The notes below the pieces were generated by a model that was not told the origin of the DNA, made no database searches, and was given only the letters and a program-made list of their open reading frames with translations. The position numbers and the translations under genes are program-made. From Anoxybacteroides rupiense (lineage in GTDB: Bacteria; Bacillota; Bacilli; Bacillales; Anoxybacillaceae), in the NCBI RefSeq assembly GCF_014196195.1, contig NZ_JACIDF010000002.1, forward strand, positions 248,001-312,000: a DNA stretch of 64,000 bases, written 5' to 3'. This document shows positions 52,509-63,176 of this stretch, piece after piece; position 1 is the first letter of the stretch, and each line of letters begins with the position of its first letter.

Positions 52509-54543
52509 CGAGAGCCACCCCCATTTCCTTCATCACCGTAACAAGCGTTTCGTAACAATTCGATCCTATATGAATAAATCCATCAATTCCAGCCTGTGTA
52601 AACATCGCTTCTCTATCAGGATTTTGCTTTCCGGCTACATATAATTTGATATGAGATTGCGCTCTCTTTAGCTCTGTTGCAATCAAAGGCACAGTCTCTA
52701 TATAGCTTTCATCAGTGCCGCAAATAATGTAATGAGATCCATTCTGACGAAGCGCTTCCTGTACAGCTTCTTGGACTGACGCATAGCCATCGTTTTTTAC
52801 CACTTCAAAGCCACCCGCCTCAAAAAAGCCTGTGATAAAATCAGCGCGTGCTTTATGATTTGGAATCGGGCCAAGATTGATTAAACGAACGGTTGGACGC
52901 TTTCCAGAAGTCGCAAGATGCGCCTCTGCCGCTTTTCTCAATTGTTCAAACGGCTCAGCCAAACGCCATTGCGGAATCGGCTGGATACAAAACGACAAAC
53001 TATTGCTTTCTAGCGCCTTCTCTATTTCCTGAACGGTCGCTCGTTGAGAAACCGCAGATAAAGCTGTTTTTACCCATTGCTTTGCTGCAAATTCCTTTTT
53101 CAACTGATCGACTCGTTCTTTATCGAGCGATTGCTCGACGGATATGCAGGCGTGTTTTCGATGAAGCTGTGGTGTTGGTTCTGCTAAATTCGCATAGACG
53201 TTCGTGCCGACGATTTTTTCCTTGCGCGTTTTGACGTGTCGATCGCGCTGCGCGGCTACTTGATTTACCTCCGATTGCACAAAGCCTTCCTCAAGAGCTT
53301 TCGTCATGCCGCCTTTTGCTTCAATTTGTTGAAATAGCTTCCACGTCTCTCGGGCCACTTGCGCCGTCAACGTTTCGACATAATAAGAACCTCCAGCCGG
53401 ATCAATGACTCGGCCAATATGAGCTTCCTCTAGTAAGATCAGCTGTGTATTGCGGGCAATTCTTCGTGAAAATTCATCGGCTGGCTGAATCGCTTCATCA
53501 AAAGGAGAGACATGAAGGCTATTCATTCCGCCCACGACAGCCGCAAACGCTTCTGAAGTCGCCCGAAGCATATTAACATATGGATCATATATTGTTTTCG
53601 TAAAATAAGATGTGCGAGCATGCATCGTGAGCTTTTGGGCATCGTCACTGCCGCCAAATGCTTGAACAATATTGGACCAAACCACCCGAGCGGCGCGCAG
53701 CTTCGCAATTTCCATAAAGAAATTGGAACCGATCGCAAAAGAAAAGCTGATGCGCTGCGCGATGTCATCAATCTCCAAGCCACGGTCGAGGCACTCGTTG
53801 ATATATTCTGCCGCCGCCGCAAATGCAAAGGCTAGCTCCTGCACCGCATTGGCACCGCCATTATGATAAGACTCGCCATGAACTATCACGGTTCGTATAT
53901 TTGGCATATGCTCCATCGCCCATTTTGTCACATCGGCCATCATATCATATGAATCTTCGAGCAAAACAGGAAGCTGTCCTTTTTGGACAAGCCCCCCCAG
54001 CGGATCCATGCCAATCTCGCCATGCAATGCCTCAAGAGGTACTTGTTGTTTTTGCAAATAGGTAGCGAACAACGCTAAAAACGGCAATGAGCAGGCCCCT
54101 GCATCCACTCGAATCGGATAATGCCGTAAATCAATGCCAGAAAACATTGTTTCTACATCTTCAAGCGTCGTTACTAAAAAACCGAGCCTGTCGAGCACAA
54201 GATGGATGGCTGTTTGCCCTCTCGCGATGTCATGTTTGACCATTTCATTCCATTCTTTTGCACTCGCTGCAGAAAGCTCCTGACTGATAAACCATGGTTG
54301 TTGAAGATACCCATTGACTTCCGTCCCGCGTACATAATCAGCAAAACCCGGAAGCTGCTCAAGATGCTCTAACGATTCAATATCTTGACGTGTATAGATC
54401 GGTTGAATGCGCACATTTTCATAAGTGGTAGAATATAGCTTTTCAATTGGCTTCCCTTTTAATGATTTCTCGACTTCTTGCTTCCATTCCTCATAACTCG
54501 GAATAGGAAACAAGCCATTTTTCATCGTTGAAATCTCTGTCAT
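52501..54543 (-). CDS. mutA: Methylmalonyl-CoA mutase small subunit
   Basis: 680 residues, homologous to MutB but with no DxHxxG motif: the equivalent place reads [20 protein letters not shown], as expected of the non-catalytic subunit. It keeps [28 protein letters not shown]. The start at 54543 follows AGGGGAGGG. First gene of mutA-mutB-meaB, an operon that lies directly downstream of the bkd operon. Confidence 0.95.
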   Translation of the reverse strand: MTEISTMKNGLFPIPSYEEWKQEVEKSLKGKPIEKLYSTTYENVRIQPIYTRQDIESLEHLEQLPGFADYVRGTEVNGYLQQPWFISQELSAASAKEWNEMVKHDIARGQTAIHLVLDRLGFLVTTLEDVETMFSGIDLRHYPIRVDAGACSLPFLALFATYLQKQQVPLEALHGEIGMDPLGGLVQKGQLPVLLEDSYDMMADVTKWAMEHMPNIRTVIVHGESYHNGGANAVQELAFAFAAAAEYINECLDRGLEIDDIAQRISFSFAIGSNFFMEIAKLRAARVVWSNIVQAFGGSDDAQKLTMHARTSYFTKTIYDPYVNMLRATSEAFAAVVGGMNSLHVSPFDEAIQPADEFSRRIARNTQLILLEEAHIGRVIDPAGGSYYVETLTAQVARETWKLFQQIEAKGGMTKALEEGFVQSEVNQVAAQRDRHVKTRKEKIVGTNVYANLAEPTPQLHRKHACISVEQSLDKERVDQLKKEFAAKQWVKTALSAVSQRATVQEIEKALESNSLSFCIQPIPQWRLAEPFEQLRKAAEAHLATSGKRPTVRLINLGPIPNHKARADFITGFFEAGGFEVVKNDGYASVQEAVQEALRQNGSHYIICGTDESYIETVPLIATELKRAQSHIKLYVAGKQNPDREAMFTQAGIDGFIHIGSNCYETLVTVMKEMGVALDE

Positions 54544-54879
54544 CTATAATCCCTCCCCTTTGTTATCTGCTTGCTTCCTCTCTTCAGAAAACGCTTACTT
54601 TTGAATTTTTTTAAACATTCGTTACATATTTATTTTAGTATATATAAGCCTTGCGGGCAATGAACAAAACGGCTATCTTCCCAGACAGGCGCGATTTCTT
54701 TTTTCCTATCGTTCTCTTGAAGATAGATGGCTCTATTCTAAGGTTTTGCTTTTATGTTGTGTTGCTACAAAAAAGTCACTTATTTTCCAATTTTTCTTCC
54801 ATCCACTCATAGTAAAGTTGAATCTGCTTGATTTTAAATGCAAACACCTACCGCCGAAATGCAGCGGTAGGTGTTTTTC
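54544..54879. other. Intergenic region between bkdB and mutA
   Basis: It holds the bkd terminator (54842-54878) and the mutA promoter region; no gene seen. A likely -10/-35 pair for mutA could not be fixed. Confidence 0.5.
54842..54878. terminator. Terminator of the bkd operon
   Basis: Perfect 13-bp stem AAACACCTACCGC / GCGGTAGGTGTTT (54842-54854, 54864-54876), 9-nt loop. On the minus strand it is followed by GCATTTAAAA; on the plus strand by TTCTTAA. Confidence 0.8.
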
Positions 54880-56199
54880 TTAATAGATCGGTGTATTTTC
54901 TTTAGATGTGTTTTCTAAAATTTCTTTCACACGCGCTAAGAAGCGGCCGCAGATCAAACCGTCAAGAACGCGATGGTCAAGCGACAAGCAGAGGTTCACC
55001 ATGTCGCGAACCGCGATCATGCCGTTATTCATCACAACTGGGCGTTTCACAATCGCTTCTACTTGTAAAATTGCCGCTTGTGGATAGTTGATAATTCCCA
55101 TCGATTGTACAGAACCGAATGAGCCTGTGTTGTTGACTGTGAATGTGCCGCCTTGCATATCTTCTGGACGAAGTTTGCCTGCCCGCACTTTTGCAGCTAA
55201 TTCAGAAATTTCCCGAGCAATGCCTTTGATGGTTTTTTCATCAGCATTTTTAATGACAGGGACAAATAGAGCATCGTCCGTTGCAACAGCGATCGAAATG
55301 TTGATCTCTTTCTTCTGGACGATTTTGTCGCCCGCCCACATCGAATTAATTTGCGGGAATTCTTTCAGCGCTTGAGCGACCGCCTTTACGAAGAACGCAA
55401 AATAGGTTAAATTGAACCCTTCGCGTTTTTTGAACTCGTTTTTCATGGAGTCGCGGTAAGCAACTAGGTTCGTAACATCCACTTCCACCATCGTCCACGC
55501 GTGAGGCGCTTCATGTTTGCTGCGAAGCATGTTAGCAGCAATCGCCTTGCGGACAGGGGTAACTGGAATTTCTACATCACCTGCTTGCACAGGAACAGAA
55601 GGCGCAGCTTGTTGTTTTGGAGCTGCTGCTGGTTCTGCTTGCGGTGCTTCTTGAACTGGTTGTGCTGCCGCTTGAGCTGCTGGTTTTTGTCCTGGAGTCG
55701 GAATATTCCCAGACTCAATTAATTTTAACAAGTCTTTGCGCGTAATGCGTCCGCCTGCACCTGTGCCTTGTACTTGCTCAAGGTCAATATTATGCTCTTG
55801 AGCGAGGCGTAAAACAGCAGGCGAGTAGCGTCCTCTTTCTCCTGCTGGTTTTTTCGGTGCTTGAGCAGGAGCCGCTGCTTGTGATGCTGGTGCTTCAGTT
55901 TTTGGAGCTTCTGCTTGTGTTGCTTCTGCAGCAGGAGCCTCAGGGGCACTTCCTTCTCCTTCGACTTCAATTGTACAAATAACAGCGCCAACTGGCAGTG
56001 TTTCTCCCTCTGACGCAATTAATTCTTTAATAACGCCAGTGAAAGAGGAAGGAACTTCCGCATTTACTTTGTCTGTCATAACTTCTGCAATCGGATCGTA
56101 TTTATTTACTTTATCGCCAACAGATACGAGCCATTTGCTGATCGTACCCTCTGTGACACTTTCTCCGAGCTGAGGCATTGTGATTTTTTCGATTGCCAC
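54880..56199 (-). CDS. bkdB: Branched-chain alpha-keto acid dehydrogenase E2 (dihydrolipoyl acyltransferase)
   Basis: 439 residues. It has one lipoyl domain with the lipoylated lysine in VMTDKVNAEVPS (about 43), an Ala/Pro/Glu linker, a peripheral subunit-binding domain (RYSPAVLRLAQEHNIDLEQV, about 127-165), a second Ala/Pro linker and the catalytic domain ending in LCLSLDHRVLDGLICGRFL (HxxxDG). It starts with GTG at 56199 after AGGAGG. Last gene of the bkd operon, 139 bp after bkdAB. Confidence 0.96.
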   Translation of the reverse strand: MAIEKITMPQLGESVTEGTISKWLVSVGDKVNKYDPIAEVMTDKVNAEVPSSFTGVIKELIASEGETLPVGAVICTIEVEGEGSAPEAPAAEATQAEAPKTEAPASQAAAPAQAPKKPAGERGRYSPAVLRLAQEHNIDLEQVQGTGAGGRITRKDLLKLIESGNIPTPGQKPAAQAAAQPVQEAPQAEPAAAPKQQAAPSVPVQAGDVEIPVTPVRKAIAANMLRSKHEAPHAWTMVEVDVTNLVAYRDSMKNEFKKREGFNLTYFAFFVKAVAQALKEFPQINSMWAGDKIVQKKEINISIAVATDDALFVPVIKNADEKTIKGIAREISELAAKVRAGKLRPEDMQGGTFTVNNTGSFGSVQSMGIINYPQAAILQVEAIVKRPVVMNNGMIAVRDMVNLCLSLDHRVLDGLICGRFLARVKEILENTSKENTPIY

Positions 56200-56338
56200 T
56201 TCGATGACCTCCTATCTTGATTAAAGGCTGCTTTTATGATGATTTCGCATGACAAGGCAAGCGATTGCTTGCCATTGTCACTTTCTCTTATTTTTCCCTC
56301 TTTTTTTTAGCATTCCATACTCATGTTCGTTTTTGGCA

Positions 56339-57322
56339 TTAGAATGCCGCTAATTCGCGAATCGCTTTTTCCACTTTATCTGGGTTCACCATGAAGAATT
56401 TTTCCATCGTTGGCGCATACGGCATTGCCGGTACATCCGGACCAGCAAGACGCATGATTGGCGCGTCTAAGTCGAATAAGCAATGTTCTGCAATAATTGC
56501 CGCAACCTCGCTCATAATGCTTCCTTCTTTATTGTCTTCCGTTACAAGAAGAACTTTGCCCGTTTTGCTTGCTGCTTCAATGATCGCTTCTTTATCAAGC
56601 GGATAAACTGTACGCAAATCCAATACATGAACAGAAATGCCATCTTGAGCGACACGCTCTGCTGCTTGAAGTGCAAAATGTACACATAAGCCGTAAGTGA
56701 TGATCGTAATATCGTCGCCCTCTCGTTTAACGTCTGCCTTGCCGATTGGCAATACATAGTCCTCTTCAGGTACTTCGCCTTTAATGAGACGATAAGCGCG
56801 TTTGTGCTCGAAGAATAGTACTGGATCTTCGTCGCGAATCGCAGCTTTTAACAATCCTTTCACATCATATGGAGTGGATGGCATGACGATTTTTAAACCT
56901 GGCTGGTTCGCGAATACCGCTTCAACAGATTGAGAATGGTAAAGCGCTCCGTGAACGCCGCCGCCATAAGGAGCACGGATCACTACCGGGCAGTTCCAAT
57001 CATTGTTGGAACGATAACGGATACGCGCAGCTTCAGAAATGATTTGGTTCACAGCCGGCATAATAAAATCAGCAAATTGCATTTCGGCAATTGGACGCAT
57101 TCCGTACATTGCTGCACCGATCGCAACACCGGCAATCGCAGATTCTGCTAGAGGCGTGTCAATGACACGTTCTTCACCGAACTGATCGTATAATCCGATG
57201 GTTGCTTTGAATACCCCACCTTTTTTACCTACGTCTTCACCTAATACGAATACGCGCGGATCGCGTTCCATTTCTTCGCGAATCGCCATCGTCACCGCAT
57301 CAATGTATGAAATTACTGGCAT
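56339..57322 (-). CDS. bkdAB: Branched-chain alpha-keto acid dehydrogenase E1 beta
   Basis: 327 residues; transketolase-like pyrimidine domain (MPVISYIDAVTMAIREEMER, FVLGEDVGKKGGVFKAT) and C-terminal domain (VLDLRTVYPLDKEAI). It forms E1 with BkdAA (13 bp upstream). Family and context distinguish it from the pyruvate enzyme. Confidence 0.95.
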   Translation of the reverse strand: MPVISYIDAVTMAIREEMERDPRVFVLGEDVGKKGGVFKATIGLYDQFGEERVIDTPLAESAIAGVAIGAAMYGMRPIAEMQFADFIMPAVNQIISEAARIRYRSNNDWNCPVVIRAPYGGGVHGALYHSQSVEAVFANQPGLKIVMPSTPYDVKGLLKAAIRDEDPVLFFEHKRAYRLIKGEVPEEDYVLPIGKADVKREGDDITIITYGLCVHFALQAAERVAQDGISVHVLDLRTVYPLDKEAIIEAASKTGKVLLVTEDNKEGSIMSEVAAIIAEHCLFDLDAPIMRLAGPDVPAMPYAPTMEKFFMVNPDKVEKAIRELAAF

Positions 57323-57335
57323 TCTTCATTCCCCC

Positions 57336-58331
57336 TTACTTCTCAGCATATACGTACTTTAATGCATGCTCCGCTTCAGCATACGGTGCTTTTTCTGCAT
57401 AATCAGTCGCTTCATTGACTTGTTTCATGACGCGATCAAGAATTTCTTTTTCTAACTCTTCTGTTAATACGCCTACTTCTTTCAAGTAGCCAGCGAATGA
57501 AAGAATCGGATCCTTCGCTTTTGCTTCCGCTAACTCCTCTGGTGTACGATAAGCGCGATCATCATCGTCGGAAGAGTGAGCTGTTAAACGATAAGAAACC
57601 GTTTCAATCAATGTAGGACCTTCGCCGCGACGTGCACGGTCAGCTGCTTCTTTCACGGCTTTATACACTTCTAACGGATCATTTCCATCTACTGTATATC
57701 CAGGCATGCCGTAGCCGATCGCCCGATCTGATACTTTTTCGCAAGCCAATTGCTTTTCGACTGGAACAGAGATCGCGTATTTATTGTTTTCGCACATAAA
57801 AATAACTGGTAGCTTATGAACCCCAGCAAAGTTCGCACCTTCATGGAAATCTCCTTGGTTGGAAGAGCCTTCACCAAATGTAACGAAGGAGATGAAGTCT
57901 TTCTTTTCCATTTTCGCTGCTAATGCGATACCTACTGCGTGAGGCACTTGTGTTGTAACCGGCGAAGAGCCTGTTACAATGCGGTTTTTCTTTTGTCCAA
58001 AGTGTCCTGGCATTTGACGTCCGCCAGAGTTTGGATCTTCTGCTTTTGCAAATGCAGAAAGCATCAATTCTGTTGGCGTCATTCCAAACGTTAAGACGAC
58101 ACCCATATCGCGGTAATAAGGCAATACATAGTCTTTTGTGCGATCTAATGCAAAGGCTGCACCAACTTGAGCTGCTTCTTGGCCTTGACAAGAGATTACG
58201 AATGGAATTTTACCAGCACGGTTTAAAAGCCACATACGCTCGTCAATTTTACGAGCCAATAGCATTGTTTCATACATTTCTAATACCGTTTCATCACTTA
58301 AGCCTAGCGCTTGATGACGATTTTCTGCCAT
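57336..58331 (-). CDS. bkdAA: Branched-chain alpha-keto acid dehydrogenase E1 alpha
   Basis: 331 residues from ATG 58331 (MAENRHQALGLSDE; GGAGG 8 nt upstream; the longer frame enters lpdV). The thiamine diphosphate motif is TFGEGSSNQGDFHEGANFAG to CENNKYAIS, with the phosphorylation-loop-like segment RLTAHSSDDDDRAYR. Forms E1 with BkdAB and decarboxylates branched 2-oxo acids. Confidence 0.96.
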   Translation of the reverse strand: MAENRHQALGLSDETVLEMYETMLLARKIDERMWLLNRAGKIPFVISCQGQEAAQVGAAFALDRTKDYVLPYYRDMGVVLTFGMTPTELMLSAFAKAEDPNSGGRQMPGHFGQKKNRIVTGSSPVTTQVPHAVGIALAAKMEKKDFISFVTFGEGSSNQGDFHEGANFAGVHKLPVIFMCENNKYAISVPVEKQLACEKVSDRAIGYGMPGYTVDGNDPLEVYKAVKEAADRARRGEGPTLIETVSYRLTAHSSDDDDRAYRTPEELAEAKAKDPILSFAGYLKEVGVLTEELEKEILDRVMKQVNEATDYAEKAPYAEAEHALKYVYAEK

Positions 58332-58353
58332 CGAAAAAACCTCCTTTATTGAC

Positions 58354-59775
58354 TTAGAAATGAATCGCTTTGCCGTCAACGGCTAACGCTGCTTCAGCCA
58401 TCGCTTCTGATAAGGTTGGATGCGGATGGATTGTATGAGCTACTTCCCAAGGAGTAGCATCGAGAACACGTGCAAGTCCCGCTTCTGAAATCATATCAGT
58501 CACGTGAGGCCCAACCATATGCACGCCAAGCAAATCGTTTGTATTTTTATCAGCGACAATTTTGACAAAGCCTTCTGCTTCACCAAAGACAAGCGCCTTT
58601 CCGATCGCTTTGAACGGGAATTTGCCGACTTTCACATTGAAGCCTTTTTCTTTTGCCTCGTCTTCTGTTAAGCCGACGCTCGCTACTTCTGGACGGCTGT
58701 AGACACATTTTGAAATCATTGTGTAATCAATTGGTGACGGAGCTTGTCCAGCAATATGCTCAACAGCGACAATGCCTTCATGCGACGCTACGTGAGCAAG
58801 CTGAAGGCCGCCGATCACATCGCCAATCGCATAAATATGGGACTCTTTTGTTTGATAAAATTCGTTCGTTTGAATGAACCCTTTTTCAACAATGATATCG
58901 GTATTTTCTAAGCCAATTCCTTCAACATTAGCTTGACGTCCGACTGATACAAGCATTTTTTCCGCTGTAAATGCTTTTTGTTCGCCTTTATGCTCCGCTT
59001 TGATCGTGACATCCTTGCCTTTTTCAAGCGTTTCTGGCAATACTTTCGCACCTGTCACGATTTGAATGCCGCGTTGCTTTAATACTTTTTCTACTTCTTT
59101 GGACACATCGCGGTCTTCCGTTGGCAAAATGCGGTCTGCATACTCTAGCACCGTTACTTCTACGCCAAAATCATTGAGCATAGAAGCCCACTCGATGCCG
59201 ATCACACCGCCGCCAACGATAATGATCGATTTTGGAAGAGCTTCAAGCTGTAGCGCTTCATCAGATGTAATCACAAGCTCGCCATCAATATCAAGCCCTG
59301 GCAATGTACGCGGACGAGAGCCAGTGGCGATAATCACATTTTTCGGAACAAGCATCTCATTTTCGTCGCCATTGTTCATTTCAACTGAAATCGTTCCTGG
59401 CATCGGCGAAAAAATCGACGGTCCTAAGATGCGGCCAGTTCCTTCATATACATCAATTTTTCCTTTTTTCATTAATCCTTGAACGCCTTTATGTAGCTGT
59501 TCAACGATTTTCCGCTTACGCTCCTGCACTTTAACAAAATCTAATTTCACATCGCTAGCAAGTACACCAAACGTTTCACTTTCTTTTGTTTGTGCATATA
59601 CTTCAGCGCTGCGAAGCAATGCTTTACTTGGAATGCACCCTGCATGCAGACAAGTGCCGCCAAGTTTTCCTTTTTCGACGACAGCTGTTTTGAGGCCGAG
59701 TTGCGCTGCGCGAATGGCTGCTACATATCCGCCCGTACCGCCACCTAATATGACGAGATCATATTCTTTTGCCAT
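58354..59775 (-). CDS. lpdV: Dihydrolipoamide dehydrogenase of the Bkd complex
   Basis: 473 residues; FAD motif LVILGGGTGGYVAAIRAAQ (about 6-24), redox pair in GGTCLHAGCIPSKALL (C...C, with HAG where pyruvate-complex enzymes have NVG), NAD motif IIIVGGGVIGIEWAS and the dimer-interface HPHPTLSEA with the catalytic His. Reoxidises lipoamide on BkdB. AAGGAG precedes the ATG. Confidence 0.96.
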   Translation of the reverse strand: MAKEYDLVILGGGTGGYVAAIRAAQLGLKTAVVEKGKLGGTCLHAGCIPSKALLRSAEVYAQTKESETFGVLASDVKLDFVKVQERKRKIVEQLHKGVQGLMKKGKIDVYEGTGRILGPSIFSPMPGTISVEMNNGDENEMLVPKNVIIATGSRPRTLPGLDIDGELVITSDEALQLEALPKSIIIVGGGVIGIEWASMLNDFGVEVTVLEYADRILPTEDRDVSKEVEKVLKQRGIQIVTGAKVLPETLEKGKDVTIKAEHKGEQKAFTAEKMLVSVGRQANVEGIGLENTDIIVEKGFIQTNEFYQTKESHIYAIGDVIGGLQLAHVASHEGIVAVEHIAGQAPSPIDYTMISKCVYSRPEVASVGLTEDEAKEKGFNVKVGKFPFKAIGKALVFGEAEGFVKIVADKNTNDLLGVHMVGPHVTDMISEAGLARVLDATPWEVAHTIHPHPTLSEAMAEAALAVDGKAIHF

Positions 59776-59790
59776 GAGTCTCTCTCCTTC

Positions 59791-60900
59791 CTATTGCAAA
59801 ACTTCAACTTTAGAAAAATTTCCAGGATACACCTTCTCTTTCTCTTCACCGCGTAAAACACGAAGCGCTCCTTCAGCTAGCGCTTGAAGCTCATTTTCTC
59901 CCGGATGAACAATGACGTCAGCAATCCATTTCACACGATCAGCGATTTCCTTTACAAAGCCTTTTCCGTATGCTAAACCGCCAGTTAAAATAATCGCGTC
60001 TACCTTTCCTGCTAAAACCGCGCTGGCCGCCCCAATTTCTTTCGCCACTTGGTAAGCCATCGCACTATATACTAGCTTTGCCTTTTCATCTCCTGCTTCA
60101 ATCATTTTTTCTACTTTTACCGCATCGTTTGTACCAAGATAACCGACTAAACCGCCTTGGCCAACAAGCATTTTTAAAATTTCTTCACGGTAATACTCTC
60201 CTGAGAAGCATAAAGATACGAGATCTCCTGCTGGAACCGTACCAGCACGCTCCGGACTGAATGGTCCTTCCCCGTCTAATCCGTTATTCACATCCACGAC
60301 ACGCCCTTGCTTATGAGCGCCAACTGTAATTCCGCCGCCCATATGAACAACAATGAAATTCAATTCTTCATATTTTTTGCCAAGCTCTTTCGCTACACGA
60401 CGAGCAACGGCTTTTTGATTTAGAGCGTGGAAAATACTTCTTCTCTCGATTAATGAAAACCCTGAAATTCTCGCGATAGGGTCAAGCTCATCGACAACAA
60501 CAGGGTCAACGATAAAAGCAGGAATGTTTAGGGCCGATGCAATTTCATGGGCTAAAATACCGCCAAGGTTCGAAGCATGCTGTCCCGCATATCCCTTACG
60601 CAAATCGTCAAGCATCTGCTCATTTACGCGATACGTTCCGCCTTCAATCGGACGCAACAAACCACCGCGACCGCAAACAGCGCTTAATTTCGAGATATTG
60701 ATTCCCTCTTGATCCAGCGTTTCTAAAATCGTTTGTTTGCGGAATTCATATTGATCAATAATGGATTTGTATGATTGAATCACATCTGTGTCGTGGCGAA
60801 TCGTTTTTTCAAAAATCGAGCGTTCGTTATCGAATACCCCGATCTTTGTCGATGTTGATCCTGGATTAATCACTAAGATGCGAAATTCTTTCGTTTGCAA
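59791..60900 (-). CDS. buk: Butyrate kinase
   Basis: Acetate-kinase-like enzyme making ATP from (branched) acyl phosphates. It has 369 residues: [14 protein letters not shown] at the start, [15 protein letters not shown] and [16 protein letters not shown]. It begins with TTG at 60900 after AAAGGAGG. With ptb it converts isobutyryl- and isovaleryl-CoA to the acids plus ATP. Confidence 0.95.
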   Translation of the reverse strand: MQTKEFRILVINPGSTSTKIGVFDNERSIFEKTIRHDTDVIQSYKSIIDQYEFRKQTILETLDQEGINISKLSAVCGRGGLLRPIEGGTYRVNEQMLDDLRKGYAGQHASNLGGILAHEIASALNIPAFIVDPVVVDELDPIARISGFSLIERRSIFHALNQKAVARRVAKELGKKYEELNFIVVHMGGGITVGAHKQGRVVDVNNGLDGEGPFSPERAGTVPAGDLVSLCFSGEYYREEILKMLVGQGGLVGYLGTNDAVKVEKMIEAGDEKAKLVYSAMAYQVAKEIGAASAVLAGKVDAIILTGGLAYGKGFVKEIADRVKWIADVIVHPGENELQALAEGALRVLRGEEKEKVYPGNFSKVEVLQ

Positions 60901-60963
60901 GATGTCAACCTCCTTTTTACAGTGAAAGCGAGAATATCCATTCCCGCTTTCACCGATTATTGT

Positions 60964-62067
60964 TTAGCGACCGCGACGACGGCTTAAAATGTGATGGCCG
61001 TTTTGTAAAAATTGGCTGCGAGATTTACGCATTGTTTCAATTCTCTCTTCTGCCAAGCGGTCTGCCGCTTTATAGGATGGAATGTTGTCACGTTTAGCGA
61101 TTTCAAATACTTTTTCAATATTGTTGTAAATTTGCTCTACTCGCTTCATTGCGCGTTCACGGTTGTATCCGTATAACTCATCCGCCACGTTGATAACGCC
61201 ACCTGCGTTGATGACGTAGTCAGGAGCATAAACGATACCCATTTCATGGATGATATCGCCGTGTTTTGCATCACGAAGCTGGTTGTTAGCTGCTCCTGCA
61301 ATCACTTTTGCTTTTAATTGCGGAATCGTTTGATCATTGATAACACCGCCAAGTGCACAAGGTGCAAAAATGTCGCAATCTACGCCGTAGATCTCGTTAG
61401 GGTCGACGGCTTTTGCTCCAAACTCTTCCACAACACGTTGTACCGCTTCTTTGTTAATATCTGTCACGATTAATTTCGCACCTTCTTCATGAAGATGGCG
61501 GCATAGGTTGTAAGCTACGTTACCAACACCTTGAACAGCAATGGTTTTTCCTTCTAGAGAGTCGCTTCCAAAAGCTTCTTTTGCTGCTGCTTTCATACCG
61601 CGATAAACGCCATAAGCGGTAACAGGAGATGGGTTACCTGAAGAACCAAACGCAGGCGAAATTCCTGTTACGTAATCCGTTTCTTCATAAATAATGTCCA
61701 TATCAGCCACTGTTGTACCAACGTCTTCCGCTGTGATATAGCGGCCGTTTAAACCTTGAATGAAGCGGCCAAATGCACGGAACATGGCTTCGTTTTTATC
61801 TTTGCGAGGGTCGCCGATAATAACCGTTTTTCCACCGCCCAGATTAAGGCCAGCAGCTGCGTTTTTGTATGTCATACCGCGAGCAAGACGAAGCGCATCT
61901 TCAATCGCAGCCTCTTCTGATTCGTACATCCACATGCGAGTTCCGCCAAGTGCTGGACCAAGCGTTGTATCGTGAATCGCAATAATCGCTTTTAATCCTG
62001 ATTCTTTGTCTTGGCAAAATAATAGTTGTTCATAGTCATAATTTTCCATATATTTGAAGATTTCCAT
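60964..62067 (-). CDS. bcd: Leucine (branched-chain amino acid) dehydrogenase
   Basis: NAD-dependent oxidative deamination of Leu, Val and Ile. It has 367 residues from ATG 62067 ([22 protein letters not shown] upstream). Catalytic Lys in [19 protein letters not shown] (about 80), and Rossmann motif [11 protein letters not shown]. The substrate-specificity segment [20 protein letters not shown] is of the leucine type. It provides the keto acids for the Bkd complex encoded downstream. Confidence 0.96.
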   Translation of the reverse strand: MEIFKYMENYDYEQLLFCQDKESGLKAIIAIHDTTLGPALGGTRMWMYESEEAAIEDALRLARGMTYKNAAAGLNLGGGKTVIIGDPRKDKNEAMFRAFGRFIQGLNGRYITAEDVGTTVADMDIIYEETDYVTGISPAFGSSGNPSPVTAYGVYRGMKAAAKEAFGSDSLEGKTIAVQGVGNVAYNLCRHLHEEGAKLIVTDINKEAVQRVVEEFGAKAVDPNEIYGVDCDIFAPCALGGVINDQTIPQLKAKVIAGAANNQLRDAKHGDIIHEMGIVYAPDYVINAGGVINVADELYGYNRERAMKRVEQIYNNIEKVFEIAKRDNIPSYKAADRLAEERIETMRKSRSQFLQNGHHILSRRRGR

Positions 62068-62101
62068 GTGATTTTCCTCCCCTATTTCTTTCATTTATCA
62101 T

Positions 62102-63007
62102 TTATTTAGATGCGGAGCAAACCGCAAGTGCTAACGAATACAGCTTGCTTTCAGCCGAATCGGCGCGTGATGTCAAGACAATCGGCGCTTTCGCCCCTGC
62201 AATCACAGCCCCTACCTTCGCATTGGCAAAATAAACAAGCGATTTATATAAGATGTTTCCAGCTTCAATATCAGGAACGAGTAAAATATCAGCGTTTCCT
62301 GCAACCTCGCTGACGATTCCCTTATGCTCAGCAGCAGCTGGAGACACTGCATTGTCAAGCGCGAGCGGCCCGTCAACGATGCATCCTTTGATTTGACCGC
62401 GGTCATTCATCATCGAAAGCGCGGCTGCATCAATAGTGGCCGACATAGCTGGATTGACGACCTCAACCGCTGCAAGTGGAGCGACCTTTGGCTTCTCAAT
62501 CCCAATCGATTTCGCAACAGAAACGGCATTGGCAATGATTTGCGCCTTTTGCTCTAAATCAGGTGCAATATTCATCGCTGCATCTGTGACGATGATATAT
62601 CTATCATAATGTGGCACTTCAAACACGGCCACGTGGGATAATACACTTCCTGTTCGCAATCCGTATTCTTTATTTAACACGGCTTTTAAAATGGTCGCTG
62701 TCGGAATATTTCCTTTCATTAATACATTCGCTTCATTCAAGCGAACCGACTTAACAGCAAGCTCGGCTGCTTGAGCGACGGAATGAGCGTGAACAATTTG
62801 GATTTTTCCCTCTTTCTCATAATCCTTGTTCTTCTGCTTAAGCAGCTGCGAAATACGTTCGCGATCTCCATATAAAACAAATTTTCCGAATTGATGATCT
62901 AAGGCCATCGTAACGGCTTCAATCACCTCTTCGTCTTCCGCTGCGGCAACCGCAACAGTCATATCGGAATATTGGGTTGCTTGGTCAACTAGTGATTGTA
63001 GCTTCAT
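62102..63007 (-). CDS. ptb: Phosphate butyryltransferase
   Basis: Converts acyl-CoA to acyl phosphate. It has 301 residues: VLMKGNIPTATILKAVLNKE, IIVTDAAMNIAPDLEQK, CIVDGPLALDNAVSP and the C-terminal AGAKAPIVLTSRADSAESKLYS. The start ATG 63007 (MKLQSLVDQ) fits homologues; ATG 63016 is possible, and AAGGGG lies between 4 and 13 nt upstream of these. First gene of the bkd operon, behind a sigma-54 promoter. Confidence 0.93.
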   Translation of the reverse strand: MKLQSLVDQATQYSDMTVAVAAAEDEEVIEAVTMALDHQFGKFVLYGDRERISQLLKQKNKDYEKEGKIQIVHAHSVAQAAELAVKSVRLNEANVLMKGNIPTATILKAVLNKEYGLRTGSVLSHVAVFEVPHYDRYIIVTDAAMNIAPDLEQKAQIIANAVSVAKSIGIEKPKVAPLAAVEVVNPAMSATIDAAALSMMNDRGQIKGCIVDGPLALDNAVSPAAAEHKGIVSEVAGNADILLVPDIEAGNILYKSLVYFANAKVGAVIAGAKAPIVLTSRADSAESKLYSLALAVCSASK

Positions 63008-63059
63008 TTCATGCATCCAACCCCTTTTTTCTTTATCATTTTGTCCGCTTTTTATTATA

Positions 63060-63076
63060 TGCAAAAACTGTGCCAA
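63060..63076 (-). promoter_or_regulatory. Sigma-54 (SigL) promoter of the bkd operon
   Basis: The minus strand reads TTGGCACAGTTTTTGCA, a full match to the -24/-12 consensus TTGGCACnnnnnTTGCA, with GG and GC 10 bp apart. It lies between bkdR and ptb. BkdR, the adjacent enhancer-binding protein, would activate it. Confidence 0.93.
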
Positions 63077-63129
63077 ATAAAAAAACACAAACGAATGAAA
63101 GAAAAGCGAGAAAAATGACGAAAAATCGT

Positions 63130-63143
63130 TGAAAACGCTTTAT
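63130..63143 (+). promoter_or_regulatory. cre-like site between bkdR and ptb
   Basis: TGAAAACGCTTTAT matches TGWAANCGNTNWCA at 12 of 14 positions and has the same two final mismatches as the site upstream of deoB. It lies 54 bp upstream of the -24 box; CcpA binding is untested. Confidence 0.35.
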
Positions 63144-63176
63144 TATCTTTTTGCATTTTTTTGCACACCGTGCAAT

